From Morinoia aosen (taxonomy: Eukaryota; Arthropoda; Malacostraca; Amphipoda; Talitridae): 64,000 nt of DNA. The stretch is from positions 24,484,683 through 24,548,682 of the forward strand of contig CM059560.1 in assembly GCA_030386875.1 (NCBI GenBank). The letters run 5' to 3'. This document shows, piece after piece, positions 1 to 9,392 of this stretch. Both the position numbers and the translations under genes were made by a program. Each line of letters starts with the position of its first letter. Within the stretch, counting starts at the first letter, position 1. Below the pieces are notes generated by a model. That model worked only from the letters and a program-made list of their open reading frames with translations. It did not search any database and had not been told where the DNA came from.

Positions 1-789
1 CATGAATGAATGAATGCATACATGAAGCATGAATGAATGAATGAGTGAATGCATACATGAAGCATGAATGAATGAATGAATGAGTGAATGCATACATGAA
101 GCATGAATGAATGAATGAATGCATACATGAAGCATAAATGAATGAATGAATGAATGTATACATGAAGCATAAATGAATGAATGAATGCATACATGAAGCA
201 TAAATGAATGAATGAATGCATACATGAAGCATGAATGAATGAATGCATACATGCAGCATGAATGAATGAATGAATGAATGAATGCATACATGCAGCATGA
301 ATGAATGAATGAATGAATGAATGCATACATGCAGCATAAACGAATGAATGAATGAATGAATACATGCAGCATAAATGAATGAATGCATACATGCAGCATA
401 AATGAAAGAATGAATGAATGCATAAATGCAGCATGAATGAACGAATGAATGAATGAATGCATACATGCAGCATGAATGAACGAATGAATGAATGAATGAA
501 TGCATACATGCAGCATGAATGAACGAATGAATGAATGAATGCATACATGCAGCATGAATGAACGAATGAATGAATGAATGCATACATGCAGCATGAATGA
601 ACGAATGAATAAATGAATGAATGCATACATGCAGCATGAATGAACGAATGAATGAATGAATGCATACATGCAGCATGAATGAATGAATGCATACATGCAT
701 CATGAATGAATGAATGAATGCATACATGCAACATGAATAAATGAATGAATGCATACATGCAGCATGAATGCAGCATGAATGAATGCACC
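1..789. repeat. ATGA-rich satellite with GCATACATGMAGCAT spacers
   Basis: Runs of the tetramer ATGA/GAAT alternate with a 15-17 base spacer reading GCATACATGAAGCAT, GCATACATGCAGCAT or GCATACATGCAGCATAA, giving a composite repeat of about 27-45 bases. Rare variants (GAGTG, GTATAC, AACG) recur in the same order near 5400-6130, so this is the same higher-order array. The minus strand lacks stops in all three frames, giving long HSFIHAACM-like open frames that are a by-product of the repeat. The array continues left of the window. Confidence 0.95.
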
Positions 790-1115
790 GTGAATGAATG
801 CTTGCAGCGTGAATGAAAGCTTGCAGCGTGAATGAAAGCTTGCAGCGTGAATGAAAGCTTGCAGCGTGAATGAAAGCTTGCAGCGTGAATGAAAGCTTGC
901 AGCGTGAATGAAAGCTTGCAGCGTGAATGAAAGCTTGCAGCGTGAATGAAAGCTTGCAGCGTGAATGAAAGCTTGCAGCGTGAATGAAAGCTTGCAGCGT
1001 GAATGAAAGCTTGCAGCGTGAATGAAAGCTTGCAGCGTGAATGGAAGCTTGCAGCGTGAATGAAAGCTTGCAGCGTGAATGAAAGCTTGCAGCGTGAATG
1101 AAAGCTTGCAGCGTG
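790..1115. repeat. 19-bp minisatellite array (copy 1)
   Basis: About 17 head-to-tail units of GCTTGCAGCGTGAATGAAA, almost perfect; one unit near 1041 has ATGG for ATGA, and the same variant recurs near 6421. It separates the ATGA satellite from the 5' end of the retrotransposon. Each unit ends in GAATGAA, so it probably arose from the neighbouring satellite. Confidence 0.95.
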
Positions 1116-1147
1116 AATGAATGAATGCATGTATGCATGCATTCCTC

Positions 1148-1157
1148 TCACAATGAA
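1148..1157. repeat. Duplicated left TSD copy (TCACAATGAA)
   Basis: The ten bases TCACAATGAA just left of element copy 1 match the TSD bracketing copy 2 (6528-6537 and 13423-13432). Copy 1 has no matching right TSD because it is cut by satellite at 4481. This indicates that copy 1 was made by duplicating DNA that already held the insertion. Confidence 0.75.
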
Positions 1158-1586
1158 GGAAATTTCACTGTTCCCTTTACCAATTTTACTGGTGCCGAAC
1201 TGTGTTATTATCATCTACGTATCGTGAAGGGAGTAGTCTATAGACAAGGATATGATAGAGTACTTGCTCTCTGTAAGTACTCTAGCCCACCCACACCTTC
1301 CCGTGGTGGTACCGTTAGTATACCCACTTGGAGTTGTTTACTCGTTACATATAGTTTATGTAAAATTGATAACAAAGTGCTCATAGGATTATTTATTAAA
1401 GTGTTGTCAGTGGGTAGAACCAACGTTGGGGGCGCCCACTAACATCTGGGTCTTTTCTTGTTAGCTTTGGATATTTATCTTCATTCTGTATCTTGTAAGG
1501 AAAAAGCCAACTAAAATCAATAAAGTATTATAAATAAAACACTCGACCCGGGTCCTGGGGGCCCAGTGCCCCGAGGACCAGTCAGA
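1158..1586 (+). promoter_or_regulatory. Retrotransposon 5' UTR/internal promoter region with start-proximal hairpin
   Basis: The block starts GGAAATTTCACTGTTCCC and contains CCCACCCACACCTTCCCG, GTTAGTATACCC and GTGGGTAGAACCAACG. All of these recur in element 3 (18245-18545) and, reversed, in element 4 (37680-37965). Non-LTR elements of this group usually carry their promoter here. GGTCCTGGGG (1551-1560) can pair with CCCCGAGGACC (1569-1579) around an 8-base loop, ending 7 bases before the ORF1 ATG at 1587. Confidence 0.65.
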
Positions 1587-4012
1587 ATGGCGAGGGGCGG
1601 CAGAGGATCGCGACCCAGCCAGAGAAGCTCAGCGGGGGATCGGAAGACGTCTGCAAGAGAACAAAAGAAGTCATCCGCCAAGCCCAATGAGATTAAATCG
1701 ATCAGGACGCCAGTTGCAGAACATGCAAATAGACCACAGAGCAGCACATCCCCTTGCTCGACCACTTCAGCAGGCGCAAGTCGTCAGACTGGGGAACAGG
1801 AGCACGATGGAGGCACGTCTGCTCGAATCACCAACATCGAGAACAACATCGGCGAGGTAATGAAGTATTTGGACGGGGTGCTGCCGGAGCGTAATGTTGC
1901 TCGGGAGAATACAACGAGCCATGCCTCTGGTGCACCCAACCTAATCTCCAATGAAGAGAGAATCGAGAAGCTTGAGAATACCATTAAAGAAATAAAAAAC
2001 GTACTATCGTCCCTATCTTCCTCAGGAAGACTGAAGAGCTCAATCAACCCTCTAAGACAGAAAGATAAAAACGAGTTCATTCCTTTGGATATTACAAAAC
2101 AGCCACTACCCCAACCAATATTCACGCGCTTTTACACCATGAAGTTTGCACCAGAAACAAAGCGTGCAATCGACCCCTACTCAATTAAAAAGTTAATTTT
2201 GGCTCTGACAAAATTGCCACCGAAGTCCATCACCACCAGCGGCAAAGACAGCTTCACCCTTGAAGTAAGAAACGAGAGCCAAGGCCAAACACTCATGACT
2301 ATCGCAAACATAAATTCAACACCGTGCAAGGTCTTCCCCCACCCAAAGCTCAACAAATCCAAAGGACTTATCTACATCAAAGAATATAACATGGAAAACT
2401 TTACTGAATTTGCAGCCGGACTGAAAGAAAACTACAACATTAGCGATGTAATAGATGCAACTTTCATTAAAACGAAATACGAACAGACCAGCGCCCTAAT
2501 CATTGAATTCAACTCTGAAACTCCTCCCGACGACATATATATACCAGGTGAGCGGTCTGATACAAGGGTATACCCGTACATCGATAAACCCATGCAGTGT
2601 ACGAACTGCCAAACGTATGGACACACCAAGAAACGGTGCACCCGAGCGCTCACTTGCGGAAAGTGCGGAGTGGCAAGACATAGCAGTGACCAGTGCCTTG
2701 CATCGGAAGCCGTGTGCTTCCACTGTCGAGGTCCCCACTGCGTCAAGGACAAAGCATGCCCGAAACAAGTTGAAGAAGAGCAGATAGTTGCCATCCAGAA
2801 CAGCCACAAGGTTGGAAAACGCCGCGCCAGACAAATGCTCAACGGCCCAACGAACATGCCTGAAAAACCTTCACTTCTACATCCCACACATTTCAAATGT
2901 ACATTGGATCCAAAAGAAAAACGTAAAATGTCTCCGTGGGTTTTCGAGAAATGTCTCCAGGTCGAGTTGGGTGATTAACCCAAGCGAATTACCTCCCAAG
3001 ACGAAAACTCATTTATTATAGAGGTAACCGGCAAACAATAAAGCATCCAAATCTGTAACATTACATCCCTAAACAATATCCCAGTCTCCATATCTGAACA
3101 CTCATACTTCAACTTGGTCAAAGGACTCGTGTATCTTTACGAGTTTGATCTCTCTGACTTCGACTGCTTCCAAGAGGGGCTGAAAGCGGATCACGGACTG
3201 TACGACGCGGTGAAGGCAACTTAGATCCGACCGAAGAACCCATTTTCTCAAGCTCTTCTACTCACTTTTAGACAGGAACTCCTTGACTACATCACCATCA
3301 CTGGGGAACAATCTCAAACAAAAGTACTCCCATACGTGTCACGTCCCATGTTATGCAAAAAGTGCCTCGAATACAACCGCACGCAGAAACGATGCCCTAG
3401 CAATATAGTGACCTGTGCTAGGTGCAACAATGCAAACCACGATAGTGGAGAGTGCACCAACACCAAAATAAAATGCCATAACTGCGGCCAAGATCACTAC
3501 TCAGGATCCTACAAATGTACCGAATTTAAATATCATCAGGAAATTCTCACCATTCAACACAAATACAAACTAACTAGAGCCCAAGCAAAAGTTAAACTAG
3601 ACTCAGAACAACCAAACTATCGCCACAGCTATGCTGCTGCCGTAACGTCAAACAGCTCAGAAGAACCCAACCGACAGCCGTCTATACCTCGGGAACCCGA
3701 AGCAGCAGCACCTCCCACAGCGACTTCACCCGGACCTTCTGAGTCTCAGAGTCCTAAAATCTCCGTACGGAGGAAGAGAAAAACTCCGAAGATCAAGAAA
3801 AACCAACCGAAAAGAAACAAGTAACCGAAGCAGTTTGTGTCGACCCATCCACTGGAGAAATGTATACAACCCCTATCCTAATCATATCAAACTACGACTC
3901 TGCAATGAGTGATAGCGAAATCACGAGCGAGAACAATCCGACCGTAAGAAGTGAAACAAGAAAAATTTACCAACAGTATCAAATGGAAACCCAACTAAAC
4001 CAAAATGAATAG
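1587..4012 (+). pseudogene. Retrotransposon ORF1 (gag-like, duplicated zinc-knuckle protein), copy 1, disabled
   Basis: ORF1 proteins of this group bind element RNA and help form the retrotransposition particle. The ATG at 1587 (MARGGRGSRPS) matches the MGRGNRGSR start of element 3. A basic, low-complexity N-terminus and a predicted helix (residues ~125-150, EERIEKLENTIKEIK) are followed by two tandem modules. Each has a conserved KGL-Y-EY / IPGE-VYPYI domain and three zinc knuckles (first set CTNCQTYGHTKKRC, CGKCGVARHSSDQC, CFHCRGPHCVKDKAC). The frame is broken by in-frame stops at 2976-2978, 3039-3041 and 3222-3224 (the last where element 3 has Trp). A -1 shift near 3770-3785 moves the conserved C-terminus into another frame, which ends at TAG 4010-4012. 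In the second module the first knuckle has Arg for His (CKKCLEYNRTQKRC). Confidence 0.85.
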
Positions 4013-4481
4013 TGGAGCCAGCGCACTGCAATGGAACTGCCAGGGTGTTCGGGCGAAAAAAGACGAGTTATTACAACTAATCAACCTCCACAAGCCGCTT
4101 GTAATTGCCCTTCAAGAAACCAAACTTTGGCACAACTGTAATTTCTCAATTCCACAGTACGTTCACCAAGCTCACCAAGCATGGACACCTCAATTTCACA
4201 CCCCATGGAGGAGTGGGCCTTCTAATCCACGAATCCATCCCCTTTCAGGAAGTCCTCTTGACCTCAACCATGCAAGTCATCGCAGCTACCGTCCAACTCA
4301 CCCAGCGAATAACTTTTGTCTCATTATACAGCTCAAGAAACCACACCTTATCTTTAGAACTGTTGAACGAGTTATTGGCCCAACTGCCTCCTCCAATCAT
4401 TTTGATGGGCGACTTCAATAGCCACAACACAATCTGGGGATGCCAAACTACTGATGCCCGGGGCCGTCTGGTAGAAGACTT
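4005..4481 (+). pseudogene. Retrotransposon ORF2 fragment (endonuclease N-terminus), copy 1
   Basis: Starts at ATG 4005, overlapping the ORF1 stop by eight bases (ATGAATAG). It encodes the start of an APE-type endonuclease: LQWNCQGVRAKKDEL, then QETKLW. A frameshift lies near 4155-4180, by a repeated TCACCAAGC; the downstream frame then gives HGHLNFTPHGGVG and LMGDFNSHNTIWG. Satellite replaces the rest after 4481, removing the RT, RNase H and C-terminal zinc knuckle. Confidence 0.85.
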
Positions 4482-6164
4482 AAATGAATGAATAAATGAA
4501 TGAATGCATACATGAAGCATAAATGAATGAATGAATGAATGAATGCATACATGAAGCATAAATGAATGAATGCATACATGAAGCATAAATGAATGAATGA
4601 ATGAATGCATACATGAAGCATAAATGAATGAATGCATACATGACGCATGAATGAATGAATGGATGAATGAATGCATACATGAAGTATGAATGAATGAATG
4701 AATGAATGCATACATGAAGAATGAATGAATGAATGCATACATGAAGCATGAATGAATGAATGAATGAATGAATGAATGAATGAATGAATGAATGAATGAA
4801 TGAATGAATGAATGAATGAATGCATACATGAATGAATGCATACATGAAGCATAAATGAATGAATGAATGCATACATGAATCATAAATGAATGAATGAATG
4901 CATACATGAAGCATGAATGAAAGAATGAATGCATACATGAAGAATAAATGAACGAATGAATGCATACATGGAGCATGAATGAATGAAGAATGAATGCATA
5001 CATGAAGCATGAATGAATGAATGAATGAATGCATACATGCAGCATGAATGAATGAATGAATGCATACATGTAGCATGAATGAATGAATGCATACATGCAG
5101 CATAAATGAATGAATGAAAGAATACATACATGCAGCATAAATGAATGAATGAATGAATGAATGCACACATGCAGCATAAATGAATGAATGCATACATGCA
5201 GCATAAATGAATGAATGAATGCATACATGCAGCATGAATGAATGAATGAATGCATACATGAAGCATGAATGAATGAATGAATGAATGCATACATGAAGCA
5301 TAAATGAATGAATGCATACATGAAGCATAAATGAACGAATGAATGAATGCATACATGAAGCATGAATGAATGAATGAATGCATACATGAAGCATGAATGA
5401 ATGAATGAGTGAATGCATACATGAAGCATGAATGAATGAATGAATGAGTGAATGCATACATGAAGCATAAATGAATGAATGAATGAATGCATACATGAAG
5501 CATAAATGAATGAATGAATGAATGTATACATGAAGCATAAATGAATGAATGAATGCATACATGAAGCATAAATGAATGAATGAATGAATGAATGCATACA
5601 TGAAGCATGAATGAATGAATGCATACATGCAGCATGAATGAATGAATGAATGAATGAATGCATACATGCAGCATGAATGAATGAATGAATGAATGAATGC
5701 ATACATGCAGCATAAACGAATGAATGAATGAATGAATACATGCAGCATAAATGAATGAATGCATACATGCAGCATAAATGAAAGAATGAATGAATGCATA
5801 AATGCAGCATGAATGAACGAATGAATGAATGAATGCATACATGCAGCATGAATGAACGAATGAATGAATGAATGAATGCATACATGCAGCATGAATGAAC
5901 GAATGAATGAATGAATGCATACATGCAGCATGAATGAACGAATGAATGAATGAATGCATACATGCAGCATGAATGAACGAATGAATAAATGAATGAATGA
6001 ATGCATACATGCAGCATGAATGAACGAATGAATGAATGAATGCATACATGCAGCATGAATGAATGAATGCATACATGCATCATGAATGAATGAATGAATG
6101 CATACATGCAACATGAATAAATGAATGAATGCATACATGCAGCATGAATGCAGCATGAATGAAT
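4482..6164. repeat. ATGA-rich satellite between the two element copies
   Basis: Same composite satellite as 1-789. It joins truncated ORF2 of copy 1 to the left flank of copy 2. It includes an uninterrupted ATGA run near 4745-4820 and the same ordered variants as the left array (two GAGTG units, one GTATAC, AACG units). Its minus strand is open in all three frames for 398-757 codons; I read this as composition, not genes. Confidence 0.95.
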
Positions 6165-6495
6165 GCACCGTGAATGAATGCTTGCAGCGTGAATGAAAGC
6201 TTGCAGCGTGAATGAAAGCTTGCAGCGTGAATGAAAGCTTGCAGCGTGAATGAAAGCTTGCAGCGTGAATGAAAGCTTGCAGCGTGAATGAAAGCTTGCA
6301 GCGTTAATGAAAGCTTGCAGCGTGAATGAAAGCTTGCAGCGTGAATGAAAGCTTGCAGCGTGAATGAAAGCTTGCAGCGTGAATGAAAGCTTGCAGCGTG
6401 AATGAAAGCTTGCAGCGTGAATGGAAGCTTGCAGCGTGAATGAAAGCTTGCAGCGTGAATGAAAGCTTGCAGCGTGAATGAAAGCTTGCAGCGTG
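6165..6495. repeat. 19-bp minisatellite array (copy 2)
   Basis: About 17 units of GCTTGCAGCGTGAATGAAA, the counterpart of 790-1115 at +5,380. One unit has GCGTTAATG (6301-6309) where copy 1 has GCGTGAATG. Confidence 0.95.
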
Positions 6496-6527
6496 AATGA
6501 ATGAATGCATGTATGCATGCATTCCTC

Positions 6528-6537
6528 TCACAATGAA
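6528..6537. repeat. Left TSD of copy 2 (TCACAATGAA)
   Basis: TCACAATGAA here and at 13423-13432 flank the element exactly, with the TTATTATTATTA tail inside the right copy. A 10-bp TSD is ordinary for target-primed reverse transcription. Confidence 0.85.
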
Positions 6538-6930
6538 GGAAATTTCACTGTTCCCTTTACCAATTTTACTGGTGCCGAACTGTGTTATTATCATCTACGT
6601 ATCGTGAAGGGAGTAGTCTATAGACAAGGATATGATAGAGTACTTGCTCTCTGTAAGTACTCTAGCCCACCCACACCTTCCCGTGGTGGTACCGTTAGTA
6701 TACCCACTTGGAGTTGTTTACTCGTTACATATAGTTTATGTAAAATTGATAACAAAGTGCTCATAGGATTATTTATTAAAGTGTTGTCAGTGGGTAGAAC
6801 CAACGTTGGGGGCGCCCACTAACATCTGGGTCTTTTCTTGTTAGCTTTGGATATTTATCTTCATTCTGTATCTTGTAAGGAAAAAGCCAACTAAAATCAA
6901 TAAAGTATTATAAATAAAACACTCGACCCG

Positions 6931-6959
6931 GGTCCTGGGGGCCCAGTGCCCCGAGGACC
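6931..6959 (+). promoter_or_regulatory. Stem-loop just upstream of ORF1 ATG (copy 2)
   Basis: GGTCCTGGGG pairs with CCCCGAGGACC around GCCCAGTG, with one bulged G. It ends seven bases before ATG 6967. Elements 3 and 4 have different bases but comparable hairpins at the same place. Confidence 0.5.
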
Positions 6960-6966
6960 AGTCAGA

Positions 6967-9392
6967 ATGGCGAGGGGCGGCAGAGGATCGCGACCCAGCC
7001 AGAGAAGCTCAGCGGGGGATCGGAAGACGTCTGCAAGAGAACAAAAGAAGTCATCCGCCAAGCCCAATGAGATTAAATCGATCAGGACGCCAGTTGCAGA
7101 ACATGCAAATAGACCACAGAGCAGCACATCCCCTTGCTCGACCACTTCAGCAGGCGCAAGTCGTCAGACTGGGGAACAGGAGCACGATGGAGGCACGTCT
7201 GCTCGAATCACCAACATCGAGAACAACATCGGCGAGGTAATGAAGTATTTGGACGGGGTGCTGCCGGAGCGTAATGTTGCTCGGGAGAATACAACGAGCC
7301 ATGCCTCTGGTGCACCCAACCTAATCTCCAATGAAGAGAGAATCGAGAAGCTTGAGAATACCATTAAAGAAATAAAAAACGTACTATCGTCCCTATCTTC
7401 CTCAGGAAGACTGAAGAGCTCAATCAACCCTCTAAGACAGAAAGATAAAAACGAGTTCATTTCTTTGGATATTACAAAACAGCCACTACCCCAACCAATA
7501 TTCACGCGCTTTTACACCATGAAGTTTGCACCAGAAACAAAGCGTGCAATCGACCCCTACTCAATTAAAAAGTTAATTTTGGCTCTGACAAAATTGCCAC
7601 CGAAGTCCATCACCACCAGCGGCAAAGACAGCTTCACCCTTGAAGTAAGAAACGAGAGCCAAGGCCAAACACTCATGACTATCGCAAACATAAATTCAAC
7701 ACCGTGCAAGGTCTTCCCCCACCCAAAGCTCAACAAATCCAAAGGACTTATCTACATCAAAGAATATAACATGGAAAACTTTACTGAATTTGCAGCCGGA
7801 CTGAAAGAAAACTACAACATTAGCGATGTAATAGATGCAACTTTCATTAAAACGAAATACGAACAGACCAGCGCCCTAATCATTGAATTCAACTCTGAAA
7901 CTCCTCCCGACTACATATATATACCAGGTGAGCGGTCTGATACAAGGGTATACCCGTACATCGATAAACCCATGCAGTGTACGAACTGCCAAACGTATGG
8001 ACACACCAAGAAACGGTGCACCCGAGCGCTCACTTGCGGAAAGTGCGGAGTGGCAAGACATAGCAGTGACCAGTGCCTTGCATCGGAAGCCGTGTGCTTC
8101 CACTGTCGAGGTCCCCACTGCGTCAAGGACAAAGCATGCCCGAAACAAGTTGAAGAAGAGCAGATAGTTGCCATCCAGAACAGCCACAAGGTTGGAAAAC
8201 GCCGCGCCAGACAAATGCTCAACGGCCCAACGAACATGCCTGAAAAACCTTCACTTCTACATCCCACACATTTCAAATGTACATTGGATCCAAAAGAAAA
8301 ACGTAAAATGTCTCCGTGGGTTTTCGAGAAATGTCTCCAGGTCGAGTTGGGTGATTAACCCAAGCGAATTACCTCCCAAGACGAAAACTCATTTATTATA
8401 GAGGTAACCGGCAAACAATAAAGCATCCAAATCTGTAACATTACATCCCTAAACAATATCCCAGTCTCCATATCTGAACACTCATACTTCAACTTGGTCA
8501 AAGGACTCGTGTATCTTTACGAGTTTGATCTCTCTGACTTCGACTGCTTCCAAGAGGGGCTGAAAGCGGATCACGGACTGTACGACGCGGTGAAGGCAAC
8601 TTAGATCCGACCGAAGAACCCATTTTCTCAAGCTCTTCTACTCACTTTTAGACAGGAACTCCTTGACTACATCACCATCACTGGGGAACAATCTCAAACA
8701 AAAGTACTCCCATACGTGTCACGTCCCATGTTATGCAAAAAGTGCCTCGAATACAACCGCACGCAGAAACGATGCCCTAGCAATATAGTGACCTGTGCTA
8801 GGTGCAACAATGCAAACCACGATAGTGGAGAGTGCACCAACACCAAAATAAAATGCCATAACTGCGGCCAAGATCACTACTCAGGATCCTACAAATGTAC
8901 CGAATTTAAATATCATCAGGAAATTCTCACCATTCAACACAAATACAAACTAACTAGAGCCCAAGCAAAAGTTAAACTAGACTCAGAACAACCAAACTAT
9001 CGCCACAGCTATGCTGCTGCCGTAACGTCAAACAGCTCAGAAGCACCCAACCGACAGCCGTCTATACCTCGGGAACCCGAAGCAGCAGCACCTCCCACAG
9101 CGACTTCACCCGGACCTTCTGAGTCTCAGAGTCCTAAAATCTCCGTACGGAGGAAGAGAAAAACTCCGAAGATCAAGAAAAACCAACCGAAAAGAAACAA
9201 GTAACCGAAGCAGTTTGTGTCGACCCATCCACTGGAGAAATGTATACAACCCCTATCCTAATCATATCAAACTACGACTCTGCAATGAGTGATAGCGAAA
9301 TCACGAGCGAGAACAATCCGACCGTAAGAAGTGAAACAAGAAAAATTTACCAACAGTATCAAATGGAAACCCAACTAAACCAAAATGAATAG
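6967..9392 (+). pseudogene. Retrotransposon ORF1 (gag-like, duplicated zinc-knuckle protein), copy 2, disabled
   Basis: Same gene and same lesions as copy 1: in-frame stops at 8356-8358, 8419-8421 and 8602-8604, then a -1 shift near 9150-9165. The conserved C-terminal tail (SAMSD, NNPTVRSETRKIYQQYQ) is read in the shifted frame to TAG 9390-9392. Module 1 runs from FTRFYTMKFAPETKRAID to three zinc knuckles near 7975-8145. Module 2 runs from YLYEFD and TGEQ to three knuckles near 8735-8900. Both modules end in a basic helix with IQ-HK-K-RAQAK or RRARQ. Proline- and serine-rich sequence lies between module 2 and the C-terminus. Differences from copy 1 are Ser for Pro (7462), Tyr for Asp (7912) and Ala for Glu (9044). 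Confidence 0.87.

Larger units (their letters stand above)
1158..4481 (+). mobile_element. I/jockey-type non-LTR retrotransposon, copy 1, 3'-truncated
   Basis: This is the 5' half of the same element found complete at 6538-13422: 5' UTR, whole ORF1 and the first ~480 bases of ORF2. Sequence identity to copy 2 ends at GTAGAAGACTT (4481 = 9861), after which satellite resumes. Comparing translations I saw only three base differences (2082 C/T, 2532 G/T, 3664 A/C), so the copies are very recent or the assembly duplicated them. All disabling changes are shared with copy 2. Confidence 0.9.

Noticed and set aside
1125-1442. 105-codon plus frame in the retrotransposon 5' UTR (again at 6505)
   Set aside because: It starts in the satellite and shows no coding similarity to element 3 or 4, where the same UTR blocks are kept in other frames.
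3222-3224. TAG at a Trp codon as stop-codon recoding or RNA editing
   Set aside because: Two other nonsense codons and a frameshift in the same ORF make plain decay simpler.
3760-3830. Conserved programmed -1 frameshift before the ORF1 tail in both families
   Set aside because: Both copy 1/2 and element 3 need a -1 step, but alignment places it at different sites (in AGAGAAAAACTCC versus GAAAGAAACAAC) with no slippery heptamer. Two independent decay events fit better.
4245-6594. Minus-strand open frames up to 757 codons in the satellite (HSFIHAACM-type)
   Set aside because: All three minus frames are open because the satellite lacks stops on that strand; the longest simply runs on into retrotransposon sequence. 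No start context or domain.
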